From: Gracilibacteraceae bacterium
GTDB taxonomy: Bacteria; Bacillota; Desulfitobacteriia; Desulfitobacteriales; Syntrophobotulaceae
Assembly: GCA_031255985.1 (NCBI GenBank)
Contig: JAIRRL010000071.1
Coordinates: forward strand, 1-5,363
Length of the DNA: 5,363 nucleotides
Direction of reading: 5' to 3'
Shown: positions 1 to 4,887 of the stretch, in pieces
Layout: each line of letters starts with the position of its first letter
How positions within the stretch are numbered: the first letter of the stretch is position 1
The notes under the pieces: model-generated
What the model saw: only the letters and a program-made list of their open reading frames with translations
What the model was told of the DNA's origin: nothing
The model's database searches: none
Translations under genes and position numbers: made by a program

Positions 1-9
1 TGTATCCAT
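1..9 (-). CDS. Start of a divergent gene, first three codons only (partial)
   Basis: Only the start codon and two further codons (Met-Asp-Thr) are inside the window; the rest lies beyond the left edge, so no function can be given. The call rests on context: reading the minus strand, an ATG at 9-7 follows a GGAGG ribosome binding site by 6 nt and a near-consensus promoter lies directly upstream. The gene is transcribed divergently from rpsT. A palindromic operator candidate overlaps its promoter, so it is probably controlled by a repressor, possibly its own product; that last point is inference. Confidence 0.62.
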
Positions 10-15
10 AATATA

Positions 16-20
16 CCTCC
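16..20 (-). promoter_or_regulatory. Ribosome binding site of the divergent gene
   Basis: The minus strand reads GGAGG here, 6 nt before the ATG at 9-7. This is a strong Shine-Dalgarno match at normal spacing and is the main reason for calling a gene start at the extreme left edge. Confidence 0.7.
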
Positions 21-27
21 AAAAACC

Positions 28-52
28 ATTGTATAGATGAATTTTATACAAT
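28..52. promoter_or_regulatory. Candidate operator: perfect 8-bp inverted repeat over the -10 box
   Basis: The arms ATTGTATA (28-35) and TATACAAT (45-52) are perfect inverted repeats separated by 9 nt. The element covers the -10 box (41-46) and the expected start of the minus-strand transcript, where a bound dimeric repressor would block RNA polymerase. A related sequence, ATTTTACAAT at 73-82, resembles ATTTTATACAAT at 41-52 with two bases missing and ends 30 bp further along, so it could be an auxiliary half-site. The regulator cannot be named from the site. AT-rich DNA produces some inverted repeats by chance, but the arm length and position favour a real site. Confidence 0.5.
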
Positions 53-69
53 AATTTTAACCATGTCAA
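41..69 (-). promoter_or_regulatory. SigA/sigma-70 type promoter of the divergent gene
   Basis: On the minus strand the sequence gives TTGACA (69-64), a 17-nt spacer and TAAAAT (46-41). The -35 box is perfect, the -10 box differs from TATAAT at one base, and the spacing is optimal. Transcription should start near 34-35, leaving a 5' leader of about 25 nt that contains the GGAGG ribosome binding site. The surrounding DNA is AT-rich, as expected for a strong promoter. Confidence 0.8.
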
Positions 70-121
70 GTCATTTTACAATATTTTTCAGAAAATTTTA
101 GGGCGGTATTGCATATAACTC

Positions 122-248
122 CTATATACACGCAACTCTTCTACATGAAAATACGCAATCGGAAATCCCATGCAATCAACGTCCTCAATCCCTTTTCTAT
201 ATTTTTTGCGCAATGTATTTCACCCGCTTTCTATATAAAAAGCGCAAT
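122..248 (+). repeat. Four copies of a spaced motif, CTAYAT then CGCAA
   Basis: Four same-orientation copies are visible: CTATAT 122-127 with CGCAAC 131-136; CTACAT 141-146 with CGCAAT 154-159; CTATAT 197-202 with CGCAAT 209-214; and CTATAT 231-236 with CGCAAT 243-248. The last two have identical 6-nt spacing and lie 34 bp apart; the first two have gaps of 3 and 7 nt. No gene can be supported here. The copies could be binding sites for a regulator acting on either flanking promoter, or remnants of a duplicated promoter-like sequence. The function is unknown. Confidence 0.35.
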
Positions 249-280
249 TCCAGTCCACACCGTTCCGCCGCCGTCTGGCT

Positions 281-324
281 TTGCCGCCGCCGTCCGGATT
301 CGTCGCCGTCATTCGCGGCGGCAA
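281..324. other. GC-rich hairpin, 10-bp stem and 24-nt loop
   Basis: TTGCCGCCGC (281-290) is the exact reverse complement of GCGGCGGCAA (315-324). No T-run follows the stem on either strand, so it is not a standard intrinsic terminator. It lies at the border between the AT-rich left region and the GC-rich remainder. It may be a structured leader, a protein site or a chance product of GCC-rich DNA. Confidence 0.35.
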
Positions 325-340
325 GCGCAGTATATCACTG

Positions 341-451
341 ATGAACGCTGAACGCAACATTAAAAGGCAAAATCTCGCGGCGGCGGGACTTTTGGAGGTC
401 GGCGTGGAAAAACTGCGCGGGCCGGCGAACCCGAGGCGCGATTTCAGGTAA
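341..451 (+). CDS. Doubtful short ORF of 36 codons
   Basis: An ATG at 341 opens a 36-codon frame ending at TAA 449-451. Its composition, with many G or C third positions and a stretch reading LLEVGVEKLRG, resembles local coding DNA. No ribosome binding site precedes this ATG. An internal GTG at 404 has GGAGG at 394-398 five nt upstream and would give only 15 residues. The frame is open back to a stop at 236-238, so it could also be the tail of a decayed gene. I recognise no family. It ends just before the rpsT promoter and could be a leader peptide, a gene remnant or chance. Confidence 0.2.
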   Translation: MNAERNIKRQNLAAAGLLEVGVEKLRGPANPRRDFR

Positions 452-458
452 ATTTTCC

Positions 459-487
459 TTGCCAGGCGCGCCTGTTTGTGGTAGAAT
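459..487 (+). promoter_or_regulatory. Promoter of rpsT
   Basis: TTGCCA (459-464), a 17-nt spacer and TAGAAT (482-487) form a good SigA/sigma-70 type promoter. Transcription should start near 494, giving a leader of about 34 nt before the rpsT start codon. The spacer carries a perfect 12-bp palindrome, described separately. Because no terminator is visible after rpsT, this promoter may also serve the transglycosylase and radical SAM genes. Confidence 0.75.
463..474. promoter_or_regulatory. 12-bp perfect palindrome in the rpsT promoter spacer
   Basis: CAGGCGCGCCTG equals its own reverse complement and lies between the -35 and -10 boxes, overlapping the last two bases of the -35 box. A dimeric protein bound here would affect promoter use. 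A half-site copy, AGGCGCG, occurs 30 bp upstream at 434-440. GC-rich palindromes arise by chance in DNA of this composition, so the operator role is a hypothesis. Confidence 0.35.
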
Positions 488-511
488 TACTTCACTTCAT
501 CAGTTTCGCGC

Positions 512-522
512 AAAGGAGGTGA
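512..522 (+). promoter_or_regulatory. Strong ribosome binding site that fixes the rpsT start
   Basis: AAAGGAGGTGA is complementary to the 16S rRNA tail over nearly its whole length and lies 5 nt before ATG 528. It shows that S20 starts at 528 and not at the upstream in-frame TTG at 459, which sits inside the promoter. Confidence 0.92.
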
Positions 523-527
523 CCATT

Positions 528-800
528 ATGCCAAATATTAAATCAGCCATCAAGCGAGTGCGGCTGACCAGCCTGAGAAATCAGCGCAACACCGCCGCCC
601 GTTCCGCTTTAAAAACTTCTTTGCGCCGTTTTGAAGAATCTTTGGGCGGGGAGGACGCCGCCGCCAATTTTCAAAAAGCTTGCCGCTCTCTGGACAAAGC
701 CAAGTCCAAGGGCCTGATTCATAAAAATAAGGCCGCGCGCAAAAAATCCCGGCTGGCGAAGCGACTTGCCGCCAGCGCCAAAGTCAGTCTGGCAAAATGA
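528..800 (+). CDS. rpsT: 30S ribosomal protein S20
   Basis: S20 is a small helical, very basic primary-binding protein of the 30S subunit that contacts 16S rRNA. The 90-residue product has the usual family length and hallmarks: the N-terminus MPNIKSAIKRVR, a central SALKTSLRRFEE stretch, and the C-terminal signature LDKAKSKGLIHKNKAARKKSRLAKRL. The start is set by a near-perfect ribosome binding site and a matching promoter. It is followed after 46 nt by the transglycosylase gene with no intrinsic terminator visible, so the two are probably co-transcribed at least in part. In many bacteria S20 represses its own synthesis; nothing in this short leader proves or excludes that. I see nothing abnormal in the protein. 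Confidence 0.97.
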   Translation: MPNIKSAIKRVRLTSLRNQRNTAARSALKTSLRRFEESLGGEDAAANFQKACRSLDKAKSKGLIHKNKAARKKSRLAKRLAASAKVSLAK

Positions 801-820
801 GACGACGTGGAATAAATCAT

Positions 821-843
821 CCGCCACAGACAGAGAGGGGCGG
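821..843 (+). promoter_or_regulatory. Ribosome binding site of the transglycosylase gene, partly within a small hairpin
   Basis: GAGGGG (835-840) lies 6 nt before ATG 847 and is the only reasonable Shine-Dalgarno for this gene, which supports the 847 start over the in-frame ATG at 766 inside rpsT. CCGCC (821-825) can pair with GGCGG (839-843), closing a 13-nt loop and covering the end of the ribosome binding site. The pairing is short; whether it tunes translation is inference. Confidence 0.55.
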
Positions 844-846
844 CGT

Positions 847-2595
847 ATGTCTTATACCAAAGCACCATTCCGCGCGAATAACTGCCGCCGTTTGCGGTCG
901 TTTTTTTCGCGTGGATTTTGCTGTTGCCTGATCCCGCTTCTGAGCCTGATCCAAAGTCTGATTTTGATCCCAATTTTGCTTTGGCTTCTGGCGCCGCTTT
1001 TGCCAGCGCCTCTTTACGCGGCGGACGCTTCCTACGTCAACCCCAGCCGGGCGGAAATCGCGGCGAAGCTGGAAGCGGTCGCCAGAGAAAAAGAGATTCC
1101 GAGCGTTATTTTGAAAACACTCGCCTATGTGGAATCCGGCTGGCGGCAATGGGACGGCGCCGGCCGCGCCGTCGGCGACAATCCCGGCCTGACGCGCCCG
1201 GCTCTTGGGATCATGCAAATAGCGAGCTACGACCCCGCTGACGCCGACCTGGTTTGGCGGCTTAAATACGATATTGATTTTAACATAGAATACGGAGCGG
1301 ATATCCTGAACCAGAAATGGCTGAACACGCCGACTATCGGGGATAATGACCGCAATGTGCTGGAAAACTGGTATTTCGCCCTCTGGGCTTATAACAGCTG
1401 GTCGGCGGTCAACAATCCGCAAACCAGAGCGGCGGCGGGCGAAGTGCCGTATCAGGAGGCGATATACCGCCGGGCAGCCGTGGAGTATTTTCCCGGTTAT
1501 GTGACGCCGGCGGAGATAACGCGCCTGGATCCGGAACTCTTGCCGCCCGGCTATCTGCCGGGGCTTGATTCCAAATGGGAAACGCCGGAGCCGCGCCATT
1601 ACGGCGATCTGGACGCAGCCGCCCCGGATCTTTTCTCCGCCCCGCCAGATTCTCCCGAATCGCCGCCGCCCCCTCCGCCTTTCAGCATGATCACGCCGTA
1701 TGACGGCTTCAGCGCCGCCGAGCGCCTGGCGCAGGTACAGTGGCCTTACGGCAGCGAAACGGTGATCATCGCCCGCGGCGACGATTTTCCGGACGCCCTG
1801 GCCGGAGCGCCGCTCGCGGCTTATTATCAGGCCCCGATTTTGCTGACCGACCCGGAGCGCGCGCCGGAAGGGCTTATCTCCACGCTGGGGGTGCTGGCCC
1901 CTTCCCGCCTGATTATCCTGGGGGGAGAAAGCGCGGTCAGTCAGGCGGTTGAGACGGAGCTGCAGGCAGCCATGCCCTGGCTCAAAGAAACCGTTCGCCT
2001 CGCCGGCGCCAACCGTTATGAAACCGCGGCCCGCATAGCCTCTTTCCTGCCGGCGGGCGAGGAGGCGGCGCTGGCCACCGGTTTGGATTATCCCGACGCC
2101 TTGACTATCGCCGCCGCCGCCGCGGCGCGAGGGGCGCCGCGTTTGCTGACGCGGCCGGACGGCTTGCCGCCGGCCACGGAGTCCGCCTTGCGGGAGCGCG
2201 CTCCTCGCCGCCTATTGATTGCCGGCGGGGAGGGCGCCGTTGGCCCCGCGGTTTTGGCGGACGTGGCCGCGCTCGGCCTGGCGGCGGCGGTCGATAGGTA
2301 CGCGGGCGCTAACCGCTATGAGACGTCGGCGGCGGTCGCGGCGGAGTTTTACCCGGACGGCGGCGTCATTTGCCTCGCGGAAGGCGGCGATTACGCCGAC
2401 GCCTTGCCGGCGGCCGCGGCGGCGGCGGCGCGCGGCGGCTGCCTGCTCCTGATTGACGGGGAAGGGATCGCGGGCAGCAGCGCCGCCGCGCGCTATCTGA
2501 GCGAAGTCAAGGCGATAGACGAGCTTGTTTTTGTCAGCGCCGACGGCAACGAGGAATTATGGGCGCGCGTCCTGGAGTTGACGGAAGGGGAATGA
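847..2595 (+). CDS. Secreted lytic transglycosylase (SLT domain) with triple CWB2 cell-wall anchor
   Basis: The 582-residue product probably cleaves peptidoglycan glycan strands while fixed to the cell wall. Residues 1-58 form a long signal peptide: basic residues at 14-22, a CCC at 25-27, a Leu-rich core, and likely cleavage after LYA (56-58). Residues about 65-190 match the SLT/lysozyme-like fold: AYVESGW with the presumed catalytic Glu96, GIMQI (121-125), a KYDIDFNIEYGADIL segment (140-154) and ENWYFALWAYNSW (173-185). A proline-rich linker (265-278) follows. Residues about 281-582 hold three CWB2 repeats, each with a D-A-L motif (DDFPDALAG 312-320, LDYPDALT 413-420, GDYADALP 514-521); GANRYET recurs at 387-393 and 487-493. 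In the known family three CWB2 repeats bind an anionic wall polymer (for example Clostridioides difficile Cwp proteins). The first repeat lacks RYET and the last lacks the usual I-G-G turn, so the ends of the array are degenerate. The in-frame ATG at 766 is rejected because it overlaps rpsT and has no ribosome binding site. The radical SAM gene follows after 44 nt. Confidence 0.9.
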   Translation: MSYTKAPFRANNCRRLRSFFSRGFCCCLIPLLSLIQSLILIPILLWLLAPLLPAPLYAADASYVNPSRAEIAAKLEAVAREKEIPSVILKTLAYVESGWRQWDGAGRAVGDNPGLTRPALGIMQIASYDPADADLVWRLKYDIDFNIEYGADILNQKWLNTPTIGDNDRNVLENWYFALWAYNSWSAVNNPQTRAAAGEVPYQEAIYRRAAVEYFPGYVTPAEITRLDPELLPPGYLPGLDSKWETPEPRHYGDLDAAAPDLFSAPPDSPESPPPPPPFSMITPYDGFSAAERLAQVQWPYGSETVIIARGDDFPDALAGAPLAAYYQAPILLTDPERAPEGLISTLGVLAPSRLIILGGESAVSQAVETELQAAMPWLKETVRLAGANRYETAARIASFLPAGEEAALATGLDYPDALTIAAAAAARGAPRLLTRPDGLPPATESALRERAPRRLLIAGGEGAVGPAVLADVAALGLAAAVDRYAGANRYETSAAVAAEFYPDGGVICLAEGGDYADALPAAAAAAARGGCLLLIDGEGIAGSSAAARYLSEVKAIDELVFVSADGNEELWARVLELTEGE

Positions 2596-2628
2596 GCGGG
2601 GAGAACATAGAACCGGGAATTAAGAGAG

Positions 2629-2635
2629 AAAGGAG
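2629..2635 (+). promoter_or_regulatory. Ribosome binding site of the radical SAM gene
   Basis: AAAGGAG lies 4 nt before ATG 2640, a strong match at slightly short spacing. No promoter is obvious in the 44-nt gap after the transglycosylase stop, which supports co-transcription. Confidence 0.8.
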
Positions 2636-2639
2636 TTAA

Positions 2640-3641
2640 ATGAACGATAAGACCAAAAACATTATCAGCAATTATTTGCACGGCAGGTTGCGCTGCACGG
2701 AGTTTGCCCTGACGAACGCCTGCATCGCCAAATGCACGTTTTGCAATATATGGAAACAAAAGCCGAAAGTGTTTGTCGACCGGGAAAAAGCGCTCGCGGC
2801 CATTGACCGCCTGGCGGACTTCGGCGTCTCCCACCTGACTTTAACCGGGGGGGAACCGCTTCTGCACCCGCATGTCATTGAATTCGTGGCCAGAGCCAGC
2901 AAGCGCCGCGTCAATAACGCCGTTTTGCTGGCCGCGCCCTCTCTGCTTTTGCGCAAAGAAACGCCCCGCCGCCTGGAAGACGCCGGGTGCGATCTCGTCA
3001 GCATTTCCTTTGATTCGGGCAATCCGGAGACCATGGCCGCTTCGCGTCAGATCACGAATATCATGGACGAGATGAAAAAAGCGATGGAGGCGTTAAAGCA
3101 AACGCGCCTGAAAAGTATGGCCTCGGTTTTGATTTGGAATGAAAATCACGACAAAATGGAAGACGTGTGCCGGGCGGCGCAAGATATGGGGTTTGACTAT
3201 ATTTCCCTCAATTATCCGACTTTCTCCCGTTCCGACGTGTACGAGCTGGGCGGCGACGGGATCAGCCTGCCGCGAGCCGGGGTGATTAAAGCGATGGAGG
3301 AAGCCATCCGCCTGATTCAGGCCCGCAAATACCGCATCATCAATTCCATCCGCTCGATGCGCAATATCATCGATTACCTCAAAAGTCCAATAAAGGCAAA
3401 ATTTCCCTGCTTTGGCGGCTCCCGCGTCCTTTTTGTTGATTGGTTTTTCAACGTACATCCCTGTATGCAGCTGCCGGACGTGCTGGGCAATATTCTCACC
3501 ATGACGGAAAAAAACCTCTCCCGCCCGGCCTGCAATGACTGCAATATGAGCTGGTATCGCGATTTCAGCATGTTACACGCCGGCCTGCGCTCCCTCCCCG
3601 CGCTCTGGGAATCGCTGACTCTCAATCGCGGTCTTCTCTGA
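2640..3641 (+). CDS. Radical SAM enzyme with C-terminal four-cysteine (twitch/SPASM-like) region
   Basis: The 333-residue product is a cytosolic radical SAM enzyme. It has the cluster motif C28-x3-C32-x2-C35 that binds the SAM-cleaving 4Fe-4S cluster, the TGGEP SAM-binding motif (69-73) and the SISFD strand (121-125) typical of the partial TIM barrel. Four late cysteines, C257, C275, C298 and C301, sit in a PCFGG...PCM...CNDC pattern. This looks like a shortened SPASM (twitch) region able to hold one auxiliary 4Fe-4S cluster; full SPASM domains have about seven cysteines. Family members act on peptides, proteins, sugars or cofactors, and the substrate here cannot be read from the sequence. 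The gene starts 44 nt after the transglycosylase stop on the same strand and is probably in one transcript with it, but no short precursor-peptide gene is visible beside it. The enzyme implies anaerobic or low-oxygen life. Radical SAM assignment is firm; the specific role is unknown. Confidence 0.93.
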   Translation: MNDKTKNIISNYLHGRLRCTEFALTNACIAKCTFCNIWKQKPKVFVDREKALAAIDRLADFGVSHLTLTGGEPLLHPHVIEFVARASKRRVNNAVLLAAPSLLLRKETPRRLEDAGCDLVSISFDSGNPETMAASRQITNIMDEMKKAMEALKQTRLKSMASVLIWNENHDKMEDVCRAAQDMGFDYISLNYPTFSRSDVYELGGDGISLPRAGVIKAMEEAIRLIQARKYRIINSIRSMRNIIDYLKSPIKAKFPCFGGSRVLFVDWFFNVHPCMQLPDVLGNILTMTEKNLSRPACNDCNMSWYRDFSMLHAGLRSLPALWESLTLNRGLL

Positions 3642-3656
3642 GCCGTCCCGCCCTCC

Positions 3657-3704
3657 GGCCAAAAGTCAGGTCAAAAATCCGGCTAAAAATCAGGTCAAAA
3701 GGCC
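3657..3704. repeat. Two tandem imperfect 24-nt repeats at the convergent gene junction
   Basis: Units 3657-3680 and 3681-3704 match at about 20 of 24 positions and share the core TCAGGTCAAAA. A partial third start, GGCCAAAATC, follows at 3705. The repeats fill the gap between the radical SAM stop (3641) and the aminotransferase stop (3690-3692) and extend into the last codons of the aminotransferase, so the C-terminal end of that protein may have been changed by the duplication. The block is bordered by CCGGCC (3655-3660) and GGCCGG (3701-3706), but no T-run follows on either strand, so it is not a convincing terminator. Confidence 0.6.
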
Positions 3705-4868
3705 GGCCAAAATCTCCACGCCCCGCGTTATTTCCGCGTCCGTCGGGGTGGAAAAATTCAGGCGAAACGAACGGCTGTGATCATCCGGCCTGGCCAAAAA
3801 AGCGTCGCCGGGCACAACCGCCACTTGGGCCTCGGCGGCGGCGCGGCAGAATTTCAGGGCGTCGGCGGCCGGCGGCAGCGTACACCAGATAAAAAGACCG
3901 CCCTCCGGCCTGGTCCAGGTCACGGCGGCAGGGAAGGACGCGCTCAGGGCGTCCAGCATCAGGCCGCTTTTCCGGCGGTAAATCTCCCGCAAACGGTGAA
4001 AATGCCCGTCCAAATCCGCGGCGGCCAAAAAACGCTCGCAAATCATTTGGGCCAAAGCGCCGGTATGCACGTCCGCCCCCTGTTTGGCCACCGTCATCTT
4101 AGATGCGAGCGCCGCCGGCAGACAGGCGAAACCGACGCGCAAACCGGGCGCTATCGTCTTGGAAAAACTGCCGGCGTATACGACCAGGCCGTCTTCATCA
4201 AATGATTTAAGGCTGGGAATGTCCCGCCCGGCAAAACGCAAATCCCCGTAAGGATTGTCCTCCAAAATCAACACGCCGCGCCGTTTGGCCAGAGCGTAGA
4301 TTTCCCGGCGTTTGGCCAGGCTGGTGCAAAGACCGGTCGGATTATGAAAATTCGCGATCAGATAGATAAACCGCGCCCTTTTTTCCTCGCGCAAAGCCTC
4401 TTCCAATTGAGTGAGATTCAGGCCGTCGTCCTCCATCTCAATCCCGCGCAGCCGGACATTGTACGAACGAAAAGTATTCAGAGCGCCGATAAAACTGGGA
4501 TTTTCACATATAACCACGTCGCCTTCATTGCACAAAATCTTGGTCGTCAGGTCGATGGCCTGCTGGGCGCCCGAAGTGACGATTACCTGGTCGAAATCGC
4601 GGCCGACGCCGTGCCTTTGTTTTAAAAGCGCCGTCACCGCCTGGCGCAGCGGCTCGTACCCCTCGCTGATCCCGTATTGCAGGGCGGCGGTCGGGCGCCG
4701 GGTCAAAATTTCCGCCGTGATGGCGGCGATGGCCTCCCGCGGAAAAGCTTCCGGGGCCGGGTTGCCGGCCGCCAGCGATATGACGCCCGGTTCCGACGCC
4801 GCTTTCAGGATTTCGCGGATAGCCGAGGGCTGGAGCGATGAAATCTTGTCGCTGAACAGATAATCCAT
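3690..4868 (-). CDS. PLP-dependent class I/II aminotransferase (LysN/aromatic aminotransferase-like)
   Basis: The 392-residue product is a cytosolic fold-type I transaminase that moves an amino group between an amino acid and a 2-oxo acid using pyridoxal phosphate. Visible motifs are GNPAPEAFP (35-43), SGAQQAID (99-106, phosphate contact region), NPTG (176-179), EDNPYG (203-208, with the Asp that contacts the PLP ring nitrogen and a conserved Tyr), SFSKTIAPGLRVG (234-246, with the Schiff-base Lys237) and SFRLNFS (367-373, with the substrate-carboxylate Arg369). Length and motif order fit the group that includes 2-aminoadipate and aromatic aminotransferases and the catalytic half of MocR regulators; there is no N-terminal GntR DNA-binding domain. 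Substrate choice is not decided by the sequence. The start at 4868 is preferred because AGAAAGGA lies 6 nt upstream; an in-frame start at 5048 would overlap the reductase gene. It follows that gene by 19 nt and is probably co-transcribed. Confidence 0.93.
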   Translation of the reverse strand: MDYLFSDKISSLQPSAIREILKAASEPGVISLAAGNPAPEAFPREAIAAITAEILTRRPTAALQYGISEGYEPLRQAVTALLKQRHGVGRDFDQVIVTSGAQQAIDLTTKILCNEGDVVICENPSFIGALNTFRSYNVRLRGIEMEDDGLNLTQLEEALREEKRARFIYLIANFHNPTGLCTSLAKRREIYALAKRRGVLILEDNPYGDLRFAGRDIPSLKSFDEDGLVVYAGSFSKTIAPGLRVGFACLPAALASKMTVAKQGADVHTGALAQMICERFLAAADLDGHFHRLREIYRRKSGLMLDALSASFPAAVTWTRPEGGLFIWCTLPPAADALKFCRAAAEAQVAVVPGDAFLARPDDHSRSFRLNFSTPTDAEITRGVEILAGLLT

Positions 4869-4874
4869 AAGTCG

Positions 4875-4882
4875 TCCTTTCT
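4875..4882 (-). promoter_or_regulatory. Ribosome binding site of the aminotransferase gene
   Basis: The minus strand reads AGAAAGGA here, 6 nt before the ATG at 4868-4866. It lies in the 19-nt gap after the reductase stop and decides the aminotransferase start. Confidence 0.78.
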
Positions 4883-4887
4883 CCCCT

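Noticed and set aside
281..324. Hairpin considered as an intrinsic terminator or riboswitch
   Set aside because: No T-tract follows on either strand, and I recognise no conserved riboswitch core around it.
109..351. 80-codon plus-strand open frame from a TTG start in the left intergenic region
   Set aside because: There is no ribosome binding site, no recognisable domain, and its composition follows the underlying DNA from AT-rich to GC-rich rather than a protein pattern.
459..527. N-terminal extension of S20 from an upstream TTG
   Set aside because: The extension would cover the promoter and ribosome binding site, and S20 proteins begin at MPNIKSAIKR.
766..846. Upstream ATG for the transglycosylase gene
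   Set aside because: It lies inside rpsT, has no ribosome binding site, and would put 27 extra residues before the signal peptide.
817..1599. Long antisense open frame of 260 codons opposite the transglycosylase gene
   Set aside because: It mirrors the GC-rich third positions of the real gene, has no family-like motifs and lies opposite a well-supported signal peptide and SLT domain.
2596..2639. Search for a RiPP precursor peptide next to the radical SAM gene
   Set aside because: The 44-nt gap before it and the short gap after it contain no open frame with a ribosome binding site that could encode a precursor.
3655..3706. Possible bidirectional terminator at the convergent junction
   Set aside because: CCGGCC and GGCCGG can pair, but the loop is about 40 nt and no T-run follows the stem on either strand.
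3777..4863. Several plus-strand open frames opposite the aminotransferase gene
   Set aside because: All lie within a minus-strand gene with complete aminotransferase motifs, and their translations show no recognisable domain.
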